This document shows, one piece after another, positions 51,825 to 61,845 of a DNA stretch of 64,000 bases (the first letter of the stretch is position 1; the number at the start of each line of letters is the position of its first letter). Source of the DNA: Mya arenaria (lineage: Eukaryota > Mollusca > Bivalvia > Myida > Myidae); NCBI RefSeq assembly GCF_026914265.1, contig NC_069124.1:89246628-89310627 (forward strand). The letters run 5' to 3'. Below the pieces are notes generated by a model. The model made no database searches and was not told the origin of the DNA. It worked only from the letters and a program-made list of their open reading frames with translations. Made by a program: the position numbers and the translations under genes.

Positions 51825-52478
51825 ATGAATCCTAAACAATCTCGTCAATTTTTACATCTGAAAATACAATCTCGAATAAATGAGGCAAAGTGTAAAGCGC
51901 TGATTGACGATAAACTCCTATCTAACCTGTTTTCCCAAGATATTCAACAAATGTACTTCGAAAACATTCAAAATAAAGTTAGTCTCGCTTATGGTCATAA
52001 GAAATTGTCCTCGGCTCATAAGCGACAGCTGACTCATGATTTAGAACTCCTTTCAGATACTATCAAATCTGATAAAAAGCTTTTAGAAACGTTGAATAAC
52101 CAGATCGCAAATCTTTCAGACAAAGAAAGAGATTTACACGATGTAAGAGAAGAGACTATCCTTGGTGTAAAAGAGGCAATGGATTATGATTTTGATTCAA
52201 TAATCGAAGATAATCCATCTTCGAGAACATTGAATATTGAAGAACATTTACGAGAAATCCTTCCTTTACCGCCAACACATGCGTTAACAGAAAAAGAAGA
52301 TGAGAAAAAATCGATATCATTTGGTAAAGTTATAATCAAAACAATAGACGAAGTAGAAGAGGAAAGGGAAGAAAAAGACGAAGCTCATAACAACAATACT
52401 GTACATTTCAATTTTATTGATACAGAAGAAAACGACTTCGGAAATTTCACAAACGATAACGAAACTAACCTAATCTAA
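51825..52478 (+). CDS. Coiled-coil protein (217 aa)
   Basis: Start at MNPKQSRQF, the first ATG. Residues about 55-110 form a charged coiled coil (LSAHKRQLTHDLELLSDTIK and LLETLNNQIANLSDKER). The C-terminal part is strongly acidic (EVEEEREEKDE). It converges on the 52481 gene with 2 bp between them. Acidic coiled-coil proteins are common in viral tegument or scaffold roles, but nothing specific is seen. Confidence 0.6.
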   Translation: MNPKQSRQFLHLKIQSRINEAKCKALIDDKLLSNLFSQDIQQMYFENIQNKVSLAYGHKKLSSAHKRQLTHDLELLSDTIKSDKKLLETLNNQIANLSDKERDLHDVREETILGVKEAMDYDFDSIIEDNPSSRTLNIEEHLREILPLPPTHALTEKEDEKKSISFGKVIIKTIDEVEEEREEKDEAHNNNTVHFNFIDTEENDFGNFTNDNETNLI

Positions 52479-52480
52479 GA

Positions 52481-53176
52481 TCAGAGCATTTCAATCTTTA
52501 ACTGATTGCATGCAATTTTAAATCGTTCGGCAGTGTTATCGCCTTTGTCATAATTTGACATCTGGAGCGTGTTTTTATCACTTATGTAAAATTCTGTATT
52601 CGAACCAAGTCTTTTTTCCAATACACCAAGAATGTCATTTGTTTTAAACGTGTTGCATTGACCAACGCATTCGTGTTTAAGTAACTTTGTCAAATTTGCA
52701 AATTGACGAATACAAACTGTTCCATTTTTGAGACTAAACATAAGTGTTTTAAGAATTTCAGTGACATCCCAGTCATTGATACTTTTCTCTTTTGTATTAC
52801 AAAAATTGAGAAAATAGTGATTTCTCATCACATCTGGATTCAGACTGTCTACAAACTGTACAAATCGAGGATTGTCAATGTGCAGCTCTTCCTCCTTTAG
52901 AAGACACATTATGGTTACTACTGCTGAGTCCAGTAAGGAGACAGAAGTCAGCGGAAGGGAGTCGTAATACAATCCTAACACTGCAATTGGCTCATTTTCA
53001 AAATTCGAACATAAACTGCATGAAGTCATTTTCGATTCCATTATATCTGATATATGTTTTTGATTTGTCCAATATTCATGATAAAAACTACAAAGTTTCT
53101 GATAGTGTTCGTTATACGAGTTTGAGAAAAGTAGAGATGCAAGGATCGTCATCGTCAGTGGTTTATCTTCAGACAT
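52481..53176 (-). CDS. Unknown protein (231 aa)
   Basis: Start at MSEDKPLTM, the first ATG; the frame extends only to a TTG upstream. Helical, with CSLC and scattered Cys but no standard zinc motif. Its start overlaps the end of the 53155 gene by about 20 bp on the same strand, so the two are probably co-transcribed. Not recognised. Confidence 0.6.
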   Translation of the reverse strand: MSEDKPLTMTILASLLFSNSYNEHYQKLCSFYHEYWTNQKHISDIMESKMTSCSLCSNFENEPIAVLGLYYDSLPLTSVSLLDSAVVTIMCLLKEEELHIDNPRFVQFVDSLNPDVMRNHYFLNFCNTKEKSINDWDVTEILKTLMFSLKNGTVCIRQFANLTKLLKHECVGQCNTFKTNDILGVLEKRLGSNTEFYISDKNTLQMSNYDKGDNTAERFKIACNQLKIEML

Positions 53177-53763
53177 TCTTTCAAATACTGCTTTTTTCGC
53201 CAAGCTAAGAAGTCAATATGGTGGAATTTATACTCGTACACCTCTCGCACGCTAAGTCCGTGTAAGAACCAATATCTATAAATGATGTCTCGTACATAAA
53301 ATGGATTACCGAATATAACACCTTTCAGCAAACTAGGATGAAGTGATATAATTTTGTTCGCTACAGCAAATATGACAAACATAACCAAATCAGAAAACGA
53401 AATAACAGTTAGATGTACTTGCTCGCTGGTAACAGCTTGCAACAAAGAATATGAACTCCAATGTCGTAACATAGATTCAGCCCAGTACAGGTTTTTGAAA
53501 CGTTTCACCACACTATAGTATTCTGATTTACGAATAGAATCGAACGGTTTGTAGCTAACCAATAAACGATTCAAATTAGTTTCGTTGTAAGCCGAGAGAC
53601 AGGTCATTGTTAGGAACGAATTAACAAAAAAATCAATCATTATTTTCCGCATGACTCGAATACATTCGCTTTCGTGTTTTCCACATGAAGATAACATTGT
53701 GTGAAACTGCTCTTTGTACCGTTTTGATTTTTCACCATCTCCAAATATAATCAGGTCTCCCAT
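53155..53763 (-). CDS. Unknown helical protein, faint Bcl-2 resemblance
   Basis: 202 residues. Helical throughout. ISFSDLVMFVIFAVANKI (121-138) followed 28 residues later by YWFLHGLSVREVYEY has the spacing of BH1 and BH2 helices, but the key BH1 Gly-Arg is absent and the likeness is weak. It is divergent from the 53781 gene with only 17 bp between starts. It could be any helical viral protein. Confidence 0.5.
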   Translation of the reverse strand: MGDLIIFGDGEKSKRYKEQFHTMLSSCGKHESECIRVMRKIMIDFFVNSFLTMTCLSAYNETNLNRLLVSYKPFDSIRKSEYYSVVKRFKNLYWAESMLRHWSSYSLLQAVTSEQVHLTVISFSDLVMFVIFAVANKIISLHPSLLKGVIFGNPFYVRDIIYRYWFLHGLSVREVYEYKFHHIDFLAWRKKQYLKECLKINH

Positions 53764-53780
53764 TTTCCGATATTACATTA

Positions 53781-55208
53781 ATGTTCGACTTAAGTACCAG
53801 CCAATGCATTTTTGTAATGAACTTGTTTGTTTCCCTTCCAGACAAAGAATTTGACACAAGCAATTTCATCTTTGTTCATCCAAACGAGAAAATACAATTA
53901 TCAACACAATGTGATGGAATATACACTTTAATCTTCACAAAAGGAAAGCTAAGCATCTGTTTCGACGATGTCCTACAATCAGAACGCCGCATTTTTCGAA
54001 TGTTTGACGTTATCATTCTCCATCTTGTGTGTCGCTTTTTACAAGTACATTCAGATTCTGAAACATTTTTGAAAATGACCCATGATATCATAAATAGGGT
54101 TGATCTACAATTACTAACCGTTGACGCCAATATGTTCATGCAAGATCTTGATTTGCGACAAAAATACTTTAGTATGGCGTTTCATTTTCAACACCGTTAC
54201 GGGGTTCTAGAAAATATATGCTTAAATTTTGGGAAGTACCCACCGCATGAATCTCACTGTTTTCTCCCGATGCTAGCAATGGCTGATTATGAACACAGAC
54301 CTTTGGTATTTCAAAATAACTCAGTCTCATATCCAACTGCATTCAGAGTGTATGATTTTGAAAAGTTTTCAACTATTATTTCACCATCCCCAATATACGA
54401 AGATGGTGTGAACATTATTGTTAGAAATTATCACACTGGTGTATGTAAGTTATATTTTTCATTTGAATACAAAGAAGCACAAAGAGCAAAACTGTCCCGT
54501 TCAGAAAGGAACGATATCAACAAGTACACATTTCTTATTCAACTCAACAATCGATACTATCAGGTTCTTGCAATATATACAAAGGGAATGGTATCCAAGT
54601 ATCTTCCGTGTCTCGTTCCAAGAAAATCGAAAATCTGTTTGAATGGTTGTGAAATTATAAAAGTGTTCAAACGATTAAACGAGCAAACACAAACGTCTCC
54701 GAACATACAGAGACTTATTCAACACCAAATAATTGATGAAAAGGCATCTTTTCAAAAGGAAATCAAATTAACACAATGGCTCAAGGTTGTTATAAGTCAG
54801 TACGTAGATAGGCTCGAAATATATGAATCAATTCCAGAAACTCCCGAATTAGCATTTCAAAACATGACACATGATACTATGGTAGTTTACGTAGATGAAA
54901 CAGGCGTTCAAATGTACTACAAAACCGAACAAGCTTCATTAATTTATACACAGATATATGAATTTTCTCTTCCGGCATTTCAAGTGTGTTTCGATGAAAT
55001 CGCACAGAACGAAACAGATACTTACAAATTCGTTAAATTTGCATCTTTCTTGAGAGGAATCCTAACACAATCAATAAATCAAAGACAGCAACCACATGTT
55101 AATTTGGACAATTTGGATATACATGGCTATTTAATATTTCTCGAAACTGTCGAAGCCAAAGCTCTTCTAGATTTGAACGAACTAGAGGAAACTGCTTTTA
55201 TCGGGTAA
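53781..55208 (+). CDS. Unknown protein (475 aa)
   Basis: Mixed alpha/beta protein without signal peptide or membrane segment; an alternative start is the ATG at residue 13. No catalytic or metal-binding motif is visible. Long, conserved-looking frame with no family recognised; a structural or tegument role is possible by context only. It overlaps the convergent 55198 gene by 11 bp. Confidence 0.65.
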   Translation: MFDLSTSQCIFVMNLFVSLPDKEFDTSNFIFVHPNEKIQLSTQCDGIYTLIFTKGKLSICFDDVLQSERRIFRMFDVIILHLVCRFLQVHSDSETFLKMTHDIINRVDLQLLTVDANMFMQDLDLRQKYFSMAFHFQHRYGVLENICLNFGKYPPHESHCFLPMLAMADYEHRPLVFQNNSVSYPTAFRVYDFEKFSTIISPSPIYEDGVNIIVRNYHTGVCKLYFSFEYKEAQRAKLSRSERNDINKYTFLIQLNNRYYQVLAIYTKGMVSKYLPCLVPRKSKICLNGCEIIKVFKRLNEQTQTSPNIQRLIQHQIIDEKASFQKEIKLTQWLKVVISQYVDRLEIYESIPETPELAFQNMTHDTMVVYVDETGVQMYYKTEQASLIYTQIYEFSLPAFQVCFDEIAQNETDTYKFVKFASFLRGILTQSINQRQQPHVNLDNLDIHGYLIFLETVEAKALLDLNELEETAFIG

Positions 55209-56580
55209 TGAAAGGCATGTCATTTACCCTGACAAAGGTATCTTTTGATTTACCTATCATGTAATTGTATTTCAAAAAGCTCATGTTCGACAGAAGATTC
55301 TGTTTATATTGAGCCGGAATTCGCCAAATATCATTTTCAATATTGTACACAACTTCACATAAAAAGTATGAAATAACCCGTAAATTGTTTGTCACTCGAT
55401 TAAAATCACCAATTGTAATTGACGACTGGATATCTAAAAGAAGTCTCAAAATACCTTTCGTATCGATGTGATCGTATGCATCAAAATAAACAAGAAATAG
55501 AACTGTGAAAACACCTGGGAACATCTGACATACATTTGGTATAACTGTATCGGTAATAACGTCATATTCTGATCTTAATTGTGATTTCACAATCTTTGAA
55601 ATGTCATTGTTGGTCTGTTTTAAAAGAAACCTCAAGAGAACATACTCACAAACTAGAAATGGAAATAACTCAGTGCGATATACAAACAAAGCATTGTCCA
55701 GTGAATCCAGCATTTCCCCAGTTTGATTATTGTAATCAAAATAATTGACACGCTGAAACACAGGAAAGACATGATCGTGCAATACGGCCAGGTCTGGAGA
55801 AGGAATGTTATCTTCGGATGTAACTTCTACAATCGCATCTTCAAAGTCGTATTTCTGTGTACCGTAAATTTTGAACAAAAAATTTAAGGAATTAAACTCC
55901 CCATTGTCAATTGCATTTATTGTAAATGCCAGTTTGTTTAATACCTTTGCAACTTTGAATATGTATGTATTTTCAAAAAGAACATCGAATTCTTGAACGA
56001 GATTTCGAAATGATCGTGAAAAAATATCTTGCAAATGGATTTTGTTTTCAGCTTGAGTGTTCCATCCAAAAAATAAATTGTCATTGACATTCAATTTTCC
56101 TGGTAAATCTTTAACCCAACTGACAACAGGTTTTGGAAGAAAAATGTTTTTGTTATTCAAAAATCGTTTTCTTATTCTTGCCAGCAATTTAATTTTGCTA
56201 TTGACGAGTTGACGTTTAGCTATACAGTCTATGACATATTGCCGTTTTCTTTCTAGCACTTCTGTCAACAAATCGGATCCGCTCTGCTTTCGTTCGGACT
56301 TATTATTTGAAGTATGACAAAAATCGTCAACAGATCTCGCCCAGAGATCAGATGTACTATCATTTGTAGTCTGAAGACGAAGATATTTCCGTCGAATATA
56401 TCGTTTCAAAATCTTTAATTTTTCTTTCTTTCTATCTTTAAGCGTCTGTAGTCGTATTTTACATACAAGTGGTATATGTTTCATTTTCCTAACGTGTATA
56501 CGCAATATTGGAGATGCATTTGTTATAATCAAATTTGAATTCAAAATAAAAACTGAAAACATAGTTAGTATGACATACAT
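55198..56580 (-). CDS. Unknown protein with N-terminal signal or membrane segment (460 aa)
   Basis: N-terminus MYVILTMFSVFILNSNLII is a signal peptide or membrane anchor. A very basic stretch follows at about 47-70 (RKKEKLKILKRYIRRKY). Much of the rest is helical, with motifs unlike any known envelope protein. The basic stretch directly after the hydrophobic head would be unusual for a secreted protein and suggests a type II or nuclear-envelope topology. Not recognised. Confidence 0.6.
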   Translation of the reverse strand: MYVILTMFSVFILNSNLIITNASPILRIHVRKMKHIPLVCKIRLQTLKDRKKEKLKILKRYIRRKYLRLQTTNDSTSDLWARSVDDFCHTSNNKSERKQSGSDLLTEVLERKRQYVIDCIAKRQLVNSKIKLLARIRKRFLNNKNIFLPKPVVSWVKDLPGKLNVNDNLFFGWNTQAENKIHLQDIFSRSFRNLVQEFDVLFENTYIFKVAKVLNKLAFTINAIDNGEFNSLNFLFKIYGTQKYDFEDAIVEVTSEDNIPSPDLAVLHDHVFPVFQRVNYFDYNNQTGEMLDSLDNALFVYRTELFPFLVCEYVLLRFLLKQTNNDISKIVKSQLRSEYDVITDTVIPNVCQMFPGVFTVLFLVYFDAYDHIDTKGILRLLLDIQSSITIGDFNRVTNNLRVISYFLCEVVYNIENDIWRIPAQYKQNLLSNMSFLKYNYMIGKSKDTFVRVNDMPFITR

Positions 56581-56652
56581 TTTATTTCATGAAGAGAGAT
56601 GACATTCACCAATCAGTTCGATACATTTACATCAGTTATACATACAGTGGTA

Positions 56653-57099
56653 TTATTCATAATCTAACATCTCCTCCATCCTGCTAGTCATCGACAGCAA
56701 TGACACGTTTTGTTTGTATTTCTTCACTGGAAAGTGTTCAGGAAAAATTCCATTCATAGCTTGGTGAAACAATGATGTCATTTCATTCATAAGTCTCTTA
56801 TGCGGTAAGTCTTGCATCGATATCCTCGCACCCATCAGTTGTTCAAACCACTGGTTCATCTTATGCAAATGTTCCCAATTTTTTATGAGAAACCTCATAT
56901 CACGGCGATACTGGTTTGTTTTTGAGCAATCGATAGGCGAAAAAAATCCTCTTTTTAGCATGAAGTAGTTTTTTATGGTATCTACCAGTATCGTATGTAG
57001 ATTATCTTGTACACATTCAGATAACTGGCTGTAGCAATCGCCGTCTGTCATCTCAACACGGGTTTCGCCTTCACTGCTGTTACTATCTTCAAAGTCCAT
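56653..57099 (-). CDS. Unknown helical protein (148 aa)
   Basis: Acidic N-terminus (MDFEDSNSSEGE), then helices rich in Met and aromatic residues. No Cys motif and no membrane segment. It lies between two long minus-strand genes with 30-70 bp spacers, as part of a same-strand run. Not recognised. Confidence 0.6.
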   Translation of the reverse strand: MDFEDSNSSEGETRVEMTDGDCYSQLSECVQDNLHTILVDTIKNYFMLKRGFFSPIDCSKTNQYRRDMRFLIKNWEHLHKMNQWFEQLMGARISMQDLPHKRLMNEMTSLFHQAMNGIFPEHFPVKKYKQNVSLLSMTSRMEEMLDYE

Positions 57100-57133
57100 G
57101 ATGTGTGTTTGTCAATGTTAAAGTGTTGCTCTT

Positions 57134-59269
57134 TTACAGTATGGCGTTTCCATTTATACCTCGCTGATAGTCCAATAATAATTCAAATGCAAGTTTTGAC
57201 ATCGGATTCCGTTTGTTCCTTTCGAGAAGGAGGGTCAACAGTTTGTTGCATCGATCTGAAAAGAAAAATCTATCTTTCGAATTCAAAATCAGATCTAAAA
57301 GTATTGCATTTCTTCCTCTAGGACGATATACTCTTGTGTTGATAGATCCGAGGTCAGAAAAATGTTTCTTGTACTTTTGAAACAGCCTTTGCCGAAATAT
57401 TGTTGGAGGTGATGCTGGAAGAAATTTAGATGATTTGATACTGGTATTCTCATTGGCATCGGATTTGAATTTCTTGATGTATGTGTTAACAGTTGAAAAA
57501 GATCTACTTGTAGTCATAAGCATCCTCGAGTACAAAAAGCGTCGTTCAAAGAAGTTCAATATATCATCGGTATTGAACTTTCTTCCGGCTTGAAAGATAT
57601 AGAGAAGATGTATCAGTAGCATGACGTTGCGCGATAGCAATTCCTGATAGTGTGTTTCAATTTTGTAGAATAGCTTTGTCAATGTCTCATCATGTTCGCT
57701 CAATCGTTTTAAAAATTTAACATTGTTTGCGAGAGCGTCTTCTAAAATTTTACCGTAGATGCGAGACGTGTTGATGGATGTTCTATGTTTGATAAGACAG
57801 TTTGTCTTGGTGTTTTTTGTATTGTTAACAAACGTCACCATAGCCGGGAAATTCATCATCGGATATGAAAGGTGACTATCATCTTGCAAACACTGCTCTC
57901 TGTACGTGTGTGTGTTTTGAATACCAGCGTGCACAGTGTCTGTAGTAGTACACACATTACTCACCCAAAAAGCTGAGTTCAGAAAGCAACCCAGATGAAC
58001 ATTTTCATTAACGAACTTGCAAACCATGAATTGAAGATGACTCAAAGGTCCCTGATAGTTAACATTAAATGAGATGTTGTTATCATGAAATGTTTCTGTT
58101 TTGTATCTAGTGATCGTCATCGTTTTCACCACCTTTTCAAGAGTAACAAGCAATTTGTTTTTCACACCTAATCGTGGTTTGAGTGCAGGCGGTTTCTTGA
58201 AGGAAGCCGTAAAATGAACCACTCTGTTTTTCACGTATGCCAAGGCATCGCTGTTCGGAACATCATAAAGGGATATGAAACCGGTTTTCTCCAAATGTTC
58301 CTTTATCGTTTCTTTTTGAAGGCTTCTGCTGTTAGAATGTACTGAACAAAACCTTGTCAACATTTCGTAAAACGACTCCAAACATTCATATCGTTTGTAA
58401 ATTTCCTTACTTCGTTTTGTCGGGATGGCAATGATTTTCAGCTTTTTGTTAGAACATTGATCTACCATGACATTGTGCAACAGAAGTATTTTCAGCAAAT
58501 CACTTTCACTCGTAAATAAAATGAAGATTTGCTCACACGTTTGATATTTTTGATATCTCAATTTGTATATTTTCGCATACTTTGTTTGGGCATTTTTTGA
58601 TTTGCAAATTTTTATTCGCCGATGGGATACAACACCGGAGTACTTTGGATAGACGACTTGAAGAATATGATTCGCATCAACCTCATTTATAGTTGTTACC
58701 ATTTCCTTAGTCGTTGGAAAAAACGAATCCGTAGTAAGGCATACATTGTTAATGATATTGAAGGCATCAAATGTTTCGAGTGATATCTTTCGATTTAGGA
58801 ACTTCAGCTTTGCTTGAAAAACCTCGGCGAGATCATATTCACCATTCAAGCAAACATTGTCATTGTGTACCACAGAAAATTTCAAAAAGATTAATTCCTG
58901 TGCTCGAATTGATTTTTCTTTGTACAAAGAGTGTGTGTAAAATACCAAAGCTGCAGGAAAAATATGCTTGAAGTAAAAGTACGTCAACATGATCAATTCA
59001 TTCCAATCTGTTACATCCTCAGAGATCAAACATTCGTTCACAGTATCACACAGGTTATACCCATCACACCGAGAACAGAACAAAAGCATAAAACCATGAT
59101 ACAATTTTGTGTATCTATTCTTGCTAATATCGCATGACGTTACTTTGACGAAATCGCATGTTTCCAATTTTGGGAAAACTTCCAAAAGCTGGTCTATACA
59201 ATGCAAGTATCCCTCCTCCCAATTCAAAAAACATGAAATGAAATCAAATACGACGGATCTAGTATTCAT
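57134..59269 (-). CDS. Unknown large protein (711 aa)
   Basis: Long soluble protein with an aromatic-rich N-terminus (CFLNWEEGYLHC) and a basic central region. The C-terminal ~120 residues contain basic, Arg-rich segments (RVYRPRGRN). No ATPase, protease or nuclease motif is seen. By size and position in a same-strand run it could be a structural or packaging protein, but nothing in the sequence proves it. Confidence 0.65.
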   Translation of the reverse strand: MNTRSVVFDFISCFLNWEEGYLHCIDQLLEVFPKLETCDFVKVTSCDISKNRYTKLYHGFMLLFCSRCDGYNLCDTVNECLISEDVTDWNELIMLTYFYFKHIFPAALVFYTHSLYKEKSIRAQELIFLKFSVVHNDNVCLNGEYDLAEVFQAKLKFLNRKISLETFDAFNIINNVCLTTDSFFPTTKEMVTTINEVDANHILQVVYPKYSGVVSHRRIKICKSKNAQTKYAKIYKLRYQKYQTCEQIFILFTSESDLLKILLLHNVMVDQCSNKKLKIIAIPTKRSKEIYKRYECLESFYEMLTRFCSVHSNSRSLQKETIKEHLEKTGFISLYDVPNSDALAYVKNRVVHFTASFKKPPALKPRLGVKNKLLVTLEKVVKTMTITRYKTETFHDNNISFNVNYQGPLSHLQFMVCKFVNENVHLGCFLNSAFWVSNVCTTTDTVHAGIQNTHTYREQCLQDDSHLSYPMMNFPAMVTFVNNTKNTKTNCLIKHRTSINTSRIYGKILEDALANNVKFLKRLSEHDETLTKLFYKIETHYQELLSRNVMLLIHLLYIFQAGRKFNTDDILNFFERRFLYSRMLMTTSRSFSTVNTYIKKFKSDANENTSIKSSKFLPASPPTIFRQRLFQKYKKHFSDLGSINTRVYRPRGRNAILLDLILNSKDRFFFSDRCNKLLTLLLERNKRNPMSKLAFELLLDYQRGINGNAIL

Positions 59270-59505
59270 GTTAGAATCCTAATGGGACCTTAACCATGTA
59301 CGTTTTACTTTTGTATGTTTCGCTGCATCTAAAAATAATGAAAAATAATGACAAAAGAAGAAGTTTGTTTCATGATTTATTCGTTTCCCATATAGTATCC
59401 TGGTTAAATGAGGTATACCATTGTCTACTGTTTTTTCTATCAATGATCATATACTGTTCTATCCCATGTTGACAATCACTTTCCACTGCATTCAGAGTTT
59501 TGGCA

Positions 59506-59721
59506 TTAGAATTGATCCATCGTTCTTTCGGGAAACTCATACACTGTTCCCTCACACTCTTCACACTCTGGGCATATCGACGAAGAACCGTCATTTTCAT
59601 CAAAAAAGCCTTCGTCATTGTCTGGACAGTTGTGTTTTTGCCCTAAGTATTCCAGAACTGAATAACACTTTCCACATTCAATTAAGCATGGCTTAGAACA
59701 TTCACAACACGAGGCATTCAT
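59506..59721 (-). CDS. Small acidic Cys-rich protein
   Basis: 71 residues from the first ATG; the upstream extension starts with TTG. CCECSKPC, CGKC, a single Cys, then CPECEEC give eight or more Cys in pairs, suited to two zinc ions in a zinc-ribbon-like arrangement. The segment between is very acidic (DNDEGFFDENDG). No His is obvious in the clusters. Unknown role; another member of the small zinc-protein class in this window. Confidence 0.5.
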   Translation of the reverse strand: MNASCCECSKPCLIECGKCYSVLEYLGQKHNCPDNDEGFFDENDGSSSICPECEECEGTVYEFPERTMDQF

Positions 59722-59914
59722 GGCTAGCAATCTTTGAAAGACGATAAAGCAGTTATACAATTAGTCTAGCAAATAATGAGCTTATATCTGAGAGAACATG
59801 ATTGCATTATATTTTGCAGAATGTTTAATCACTTATCGTACACTAAGCATGTATAATCAAATTCATGATTTACTTTTGTTGTTTCACATAACCTGACATC
59901 TAACATTATGAGAA

Positions 59915-60943
59915 TTATAAAAACCAGGGAAATTTCTCAGGGTATGACCCCCCTACTTTGCTTAGAGCAATTTGCTCAGCGAGATCGTGGATGGTGAACT
60001 GATAGTCAGGATTTTCAGAGATCAGCTGCCGTACTTCATCTAATGCTTTTCTCATATCACAATACGTATATGTGTCTGATCCTACTTTGATTTGAGCAAT
60101 TTGCTCAGCCAGAGAGGAAGGATAGTCTTCAGAAATCAACTGATAGGCATCTTCAAACGCACCTTTCATATCACAGAATTCATACAGGTATTTCATTTGA
60201 CACATGCGATTGACAATCCATTTTGGTGATTTATTTTTGATATCTCCATTGATATAACCACGACAAAGCTTGCTGTCGTCTCGGAGCTCGAGACCACTCT
60301 GAGACAACATCGTTGAGAGATATTCTCGTCTCTGTTTTACCCGGTCTTGTAATTTTGCTTCGCGGATAGCTTTGCGCTGTTCACGTTTCAGTTTTAATGT
60401 TTTCATAATTTCAGTTGGATCTTCAGCACCATGAACCGATTTGGCAGCTCCAAACAATACATCTATATCGTATAATTTGACATATTTGTAAAATGATGAT
60501 ATCCTCCTGATGATGTGAGGAAGAGTTTCAAGAACATTGTCAGGCAAAAAATATTCTAACTTGGCTGTTTTCTTGCAGACCAGTTTCGTTCGACCTAATT
60601 TTTTTAATTCCCTATTTTGATTTAACAGTGCGATCGTTTCAACTGTGGTGTAGCCAGGATGTTGTATCTCTTTCTTTTTATCAAACAAATCAATTAAGAC
60701 TGACTTTTCATAATATATTTTATTTTGAAATGTGGTGGAACGCACTTGAGAGAGTTCTTTCGTGGTAAGGTAGTAATTTTTTCTGGCATCAGTTGAACAT
60801 ACATAATTGTCTTTTTTGATTTCTGGCAAGGACGAGTTTACATATTCTATCACCTTTGTTTTTTTTGTTCGCTCCTTTCTCTTACCTCTCTGGGACAATT
60901 CACCCTCGTTCATTGTAAAGCAATATACTCTTTTTTTTGTCAT
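59915..60943 (-). CDS. Protein with XPA-C-like segment and C-terminal tandem repeat (342 aa)
   Basis: A basic N-terminus (RGKRKERTKKTK) is followed at residues 48-67 by VCSTDARKNYYLTTKELSQV. This resembles the start of the DNA-binding C-terminal domain of XPA-like proteins, where a TDAK-x-x-YxLT-x-x-x-L core is usual. The middle is basic and helical (KLKREQRKAIREAK). The C-terminus holds two diverged copies of a ~40-residue unit (YEFCDMKGAFEDAYQLISED and YTYCDMRKALDEVRQLISEN, both ending LAEQIA...KVG). The XPA likeness is by eye only; a DNA-binding role is plausible. An alternative ATG is at 60913. Confidence 0.55.
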   Translation of the reverse strand: MTKKRVYCFTMNEGELSQRGKRKERTKKTKVIEYVNSSLPEIKKDNYVCSTDARKNYYLTTKELSQVRSTTFQNKIYYEKSVLIDLFDKKKEIQHPGYTTVETIALLNQNRELKKLGRTKLVCKKTAKLEYFLPDNVLETLPHIIRRISSFYKYVKLYDIDVLFGAAKSVHGAEDPTEIMKTLKLKREQRKAIREAKLQDRVKQRREYLSTMLSQSGLELRDDSKLCRGYINGDIKNKSPKWIVNRMCQMKYLYEFCDMKGAFEDAYQLISEDYPSSLAEQIAQIKVGSDTYTYCDMRKALDEVRQLISENPDYQFTIHDLAEQIALSKVGGSYPEKFPWFL

Positions 60944-61024
60944 TGTGATTTTAATTGACAGAAAAAGACAATTACATTAGCCTTAAATATCCTATTTGAT
61001 GAATACGTTGTTGAATTACAAAAA

Positions 61025-61767
61025 TAAAACATATCACAATCTATTTCGCTTTATTATTTGTCAAACCAAATGCTAAGTGTCAAATCGATTCATGACACTG
61101 AGCATTTCTCATACATTTCACTATATTATTTGTCAAACCAAAAGATGAATGTCAAATTATTTACAGATGCTAAGCAGTTTATCATACATTTCACTCTTAT
61201 TATTTGACAAACCAAAAGATGAATGTCAAATTATTTGAAGATGCTAAGCATCTTATCATACATTTTACTCTTTTATGACAAATCGACTCACAAATTTAAG
61301 CAAACCAGGTGACGATGTACAAATAATTTAGGGTGACGAGCTTTTTGGTTACCTCGCCCAGCCCAACTGAAAGACTTAAAGTATATCTATAAGTCTTTTA
61401 GTTTGGTCGGGCGAGCGAGCCAAAATCTCGTCATCCCAAAATATTTGAACATCGTCACTTTGTGTGCTTAATTTTGAGATTCAAATAAATCGTTCTAAAT
61501 TCAATGTAAAAAAAAGTTTCATAAGGGGGGTACTCAGCGTGAAAAAACTACATCGCTTAAACGCAAATGCGCTTTGGTAGGTATATAGCTAAAACGCGAA
61601 TGCGCTATGGTGAAAATCCAAAGTCAAAAATTTTGAAAATTTTGAAAGAAATTGAAAAAATGTCAAATTAATCATGATTTTAAGCACGTTTTTAGTGTAC
61701 TGCTCTGTCATTTGTAAATGAAAACTGAAAGAATGGTTAATATGTTTTGAGACTAAGCATTTACAAC
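61025..61767 (+). repeat. Iteron-palindrome repeat, copy D
   Basis: Same element as copies A-C, with the 150-bp palindrome at 61309-61458 and about three iterons on its left. One palindrome end carries a single change (TATTTGAACATCG). It fills the ~900-bp gap between the 59915 and 61846 genes. Confidence 0.9.
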
Positions 61768-61845
61768 ACAATGCGAGTAAATGGAAACCAAATGAATAAA
61801 TCGTTATTGATATCAAGATCAAAATTTCAAATTGAATAACACAAG

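Noticed and set aside
59370-59618. 82-residue minus-strand frame overlapping the Cys-rich ORF
   Set aside because: Overlaps the better supported Cys-rich protein in another frame and has no family feature.
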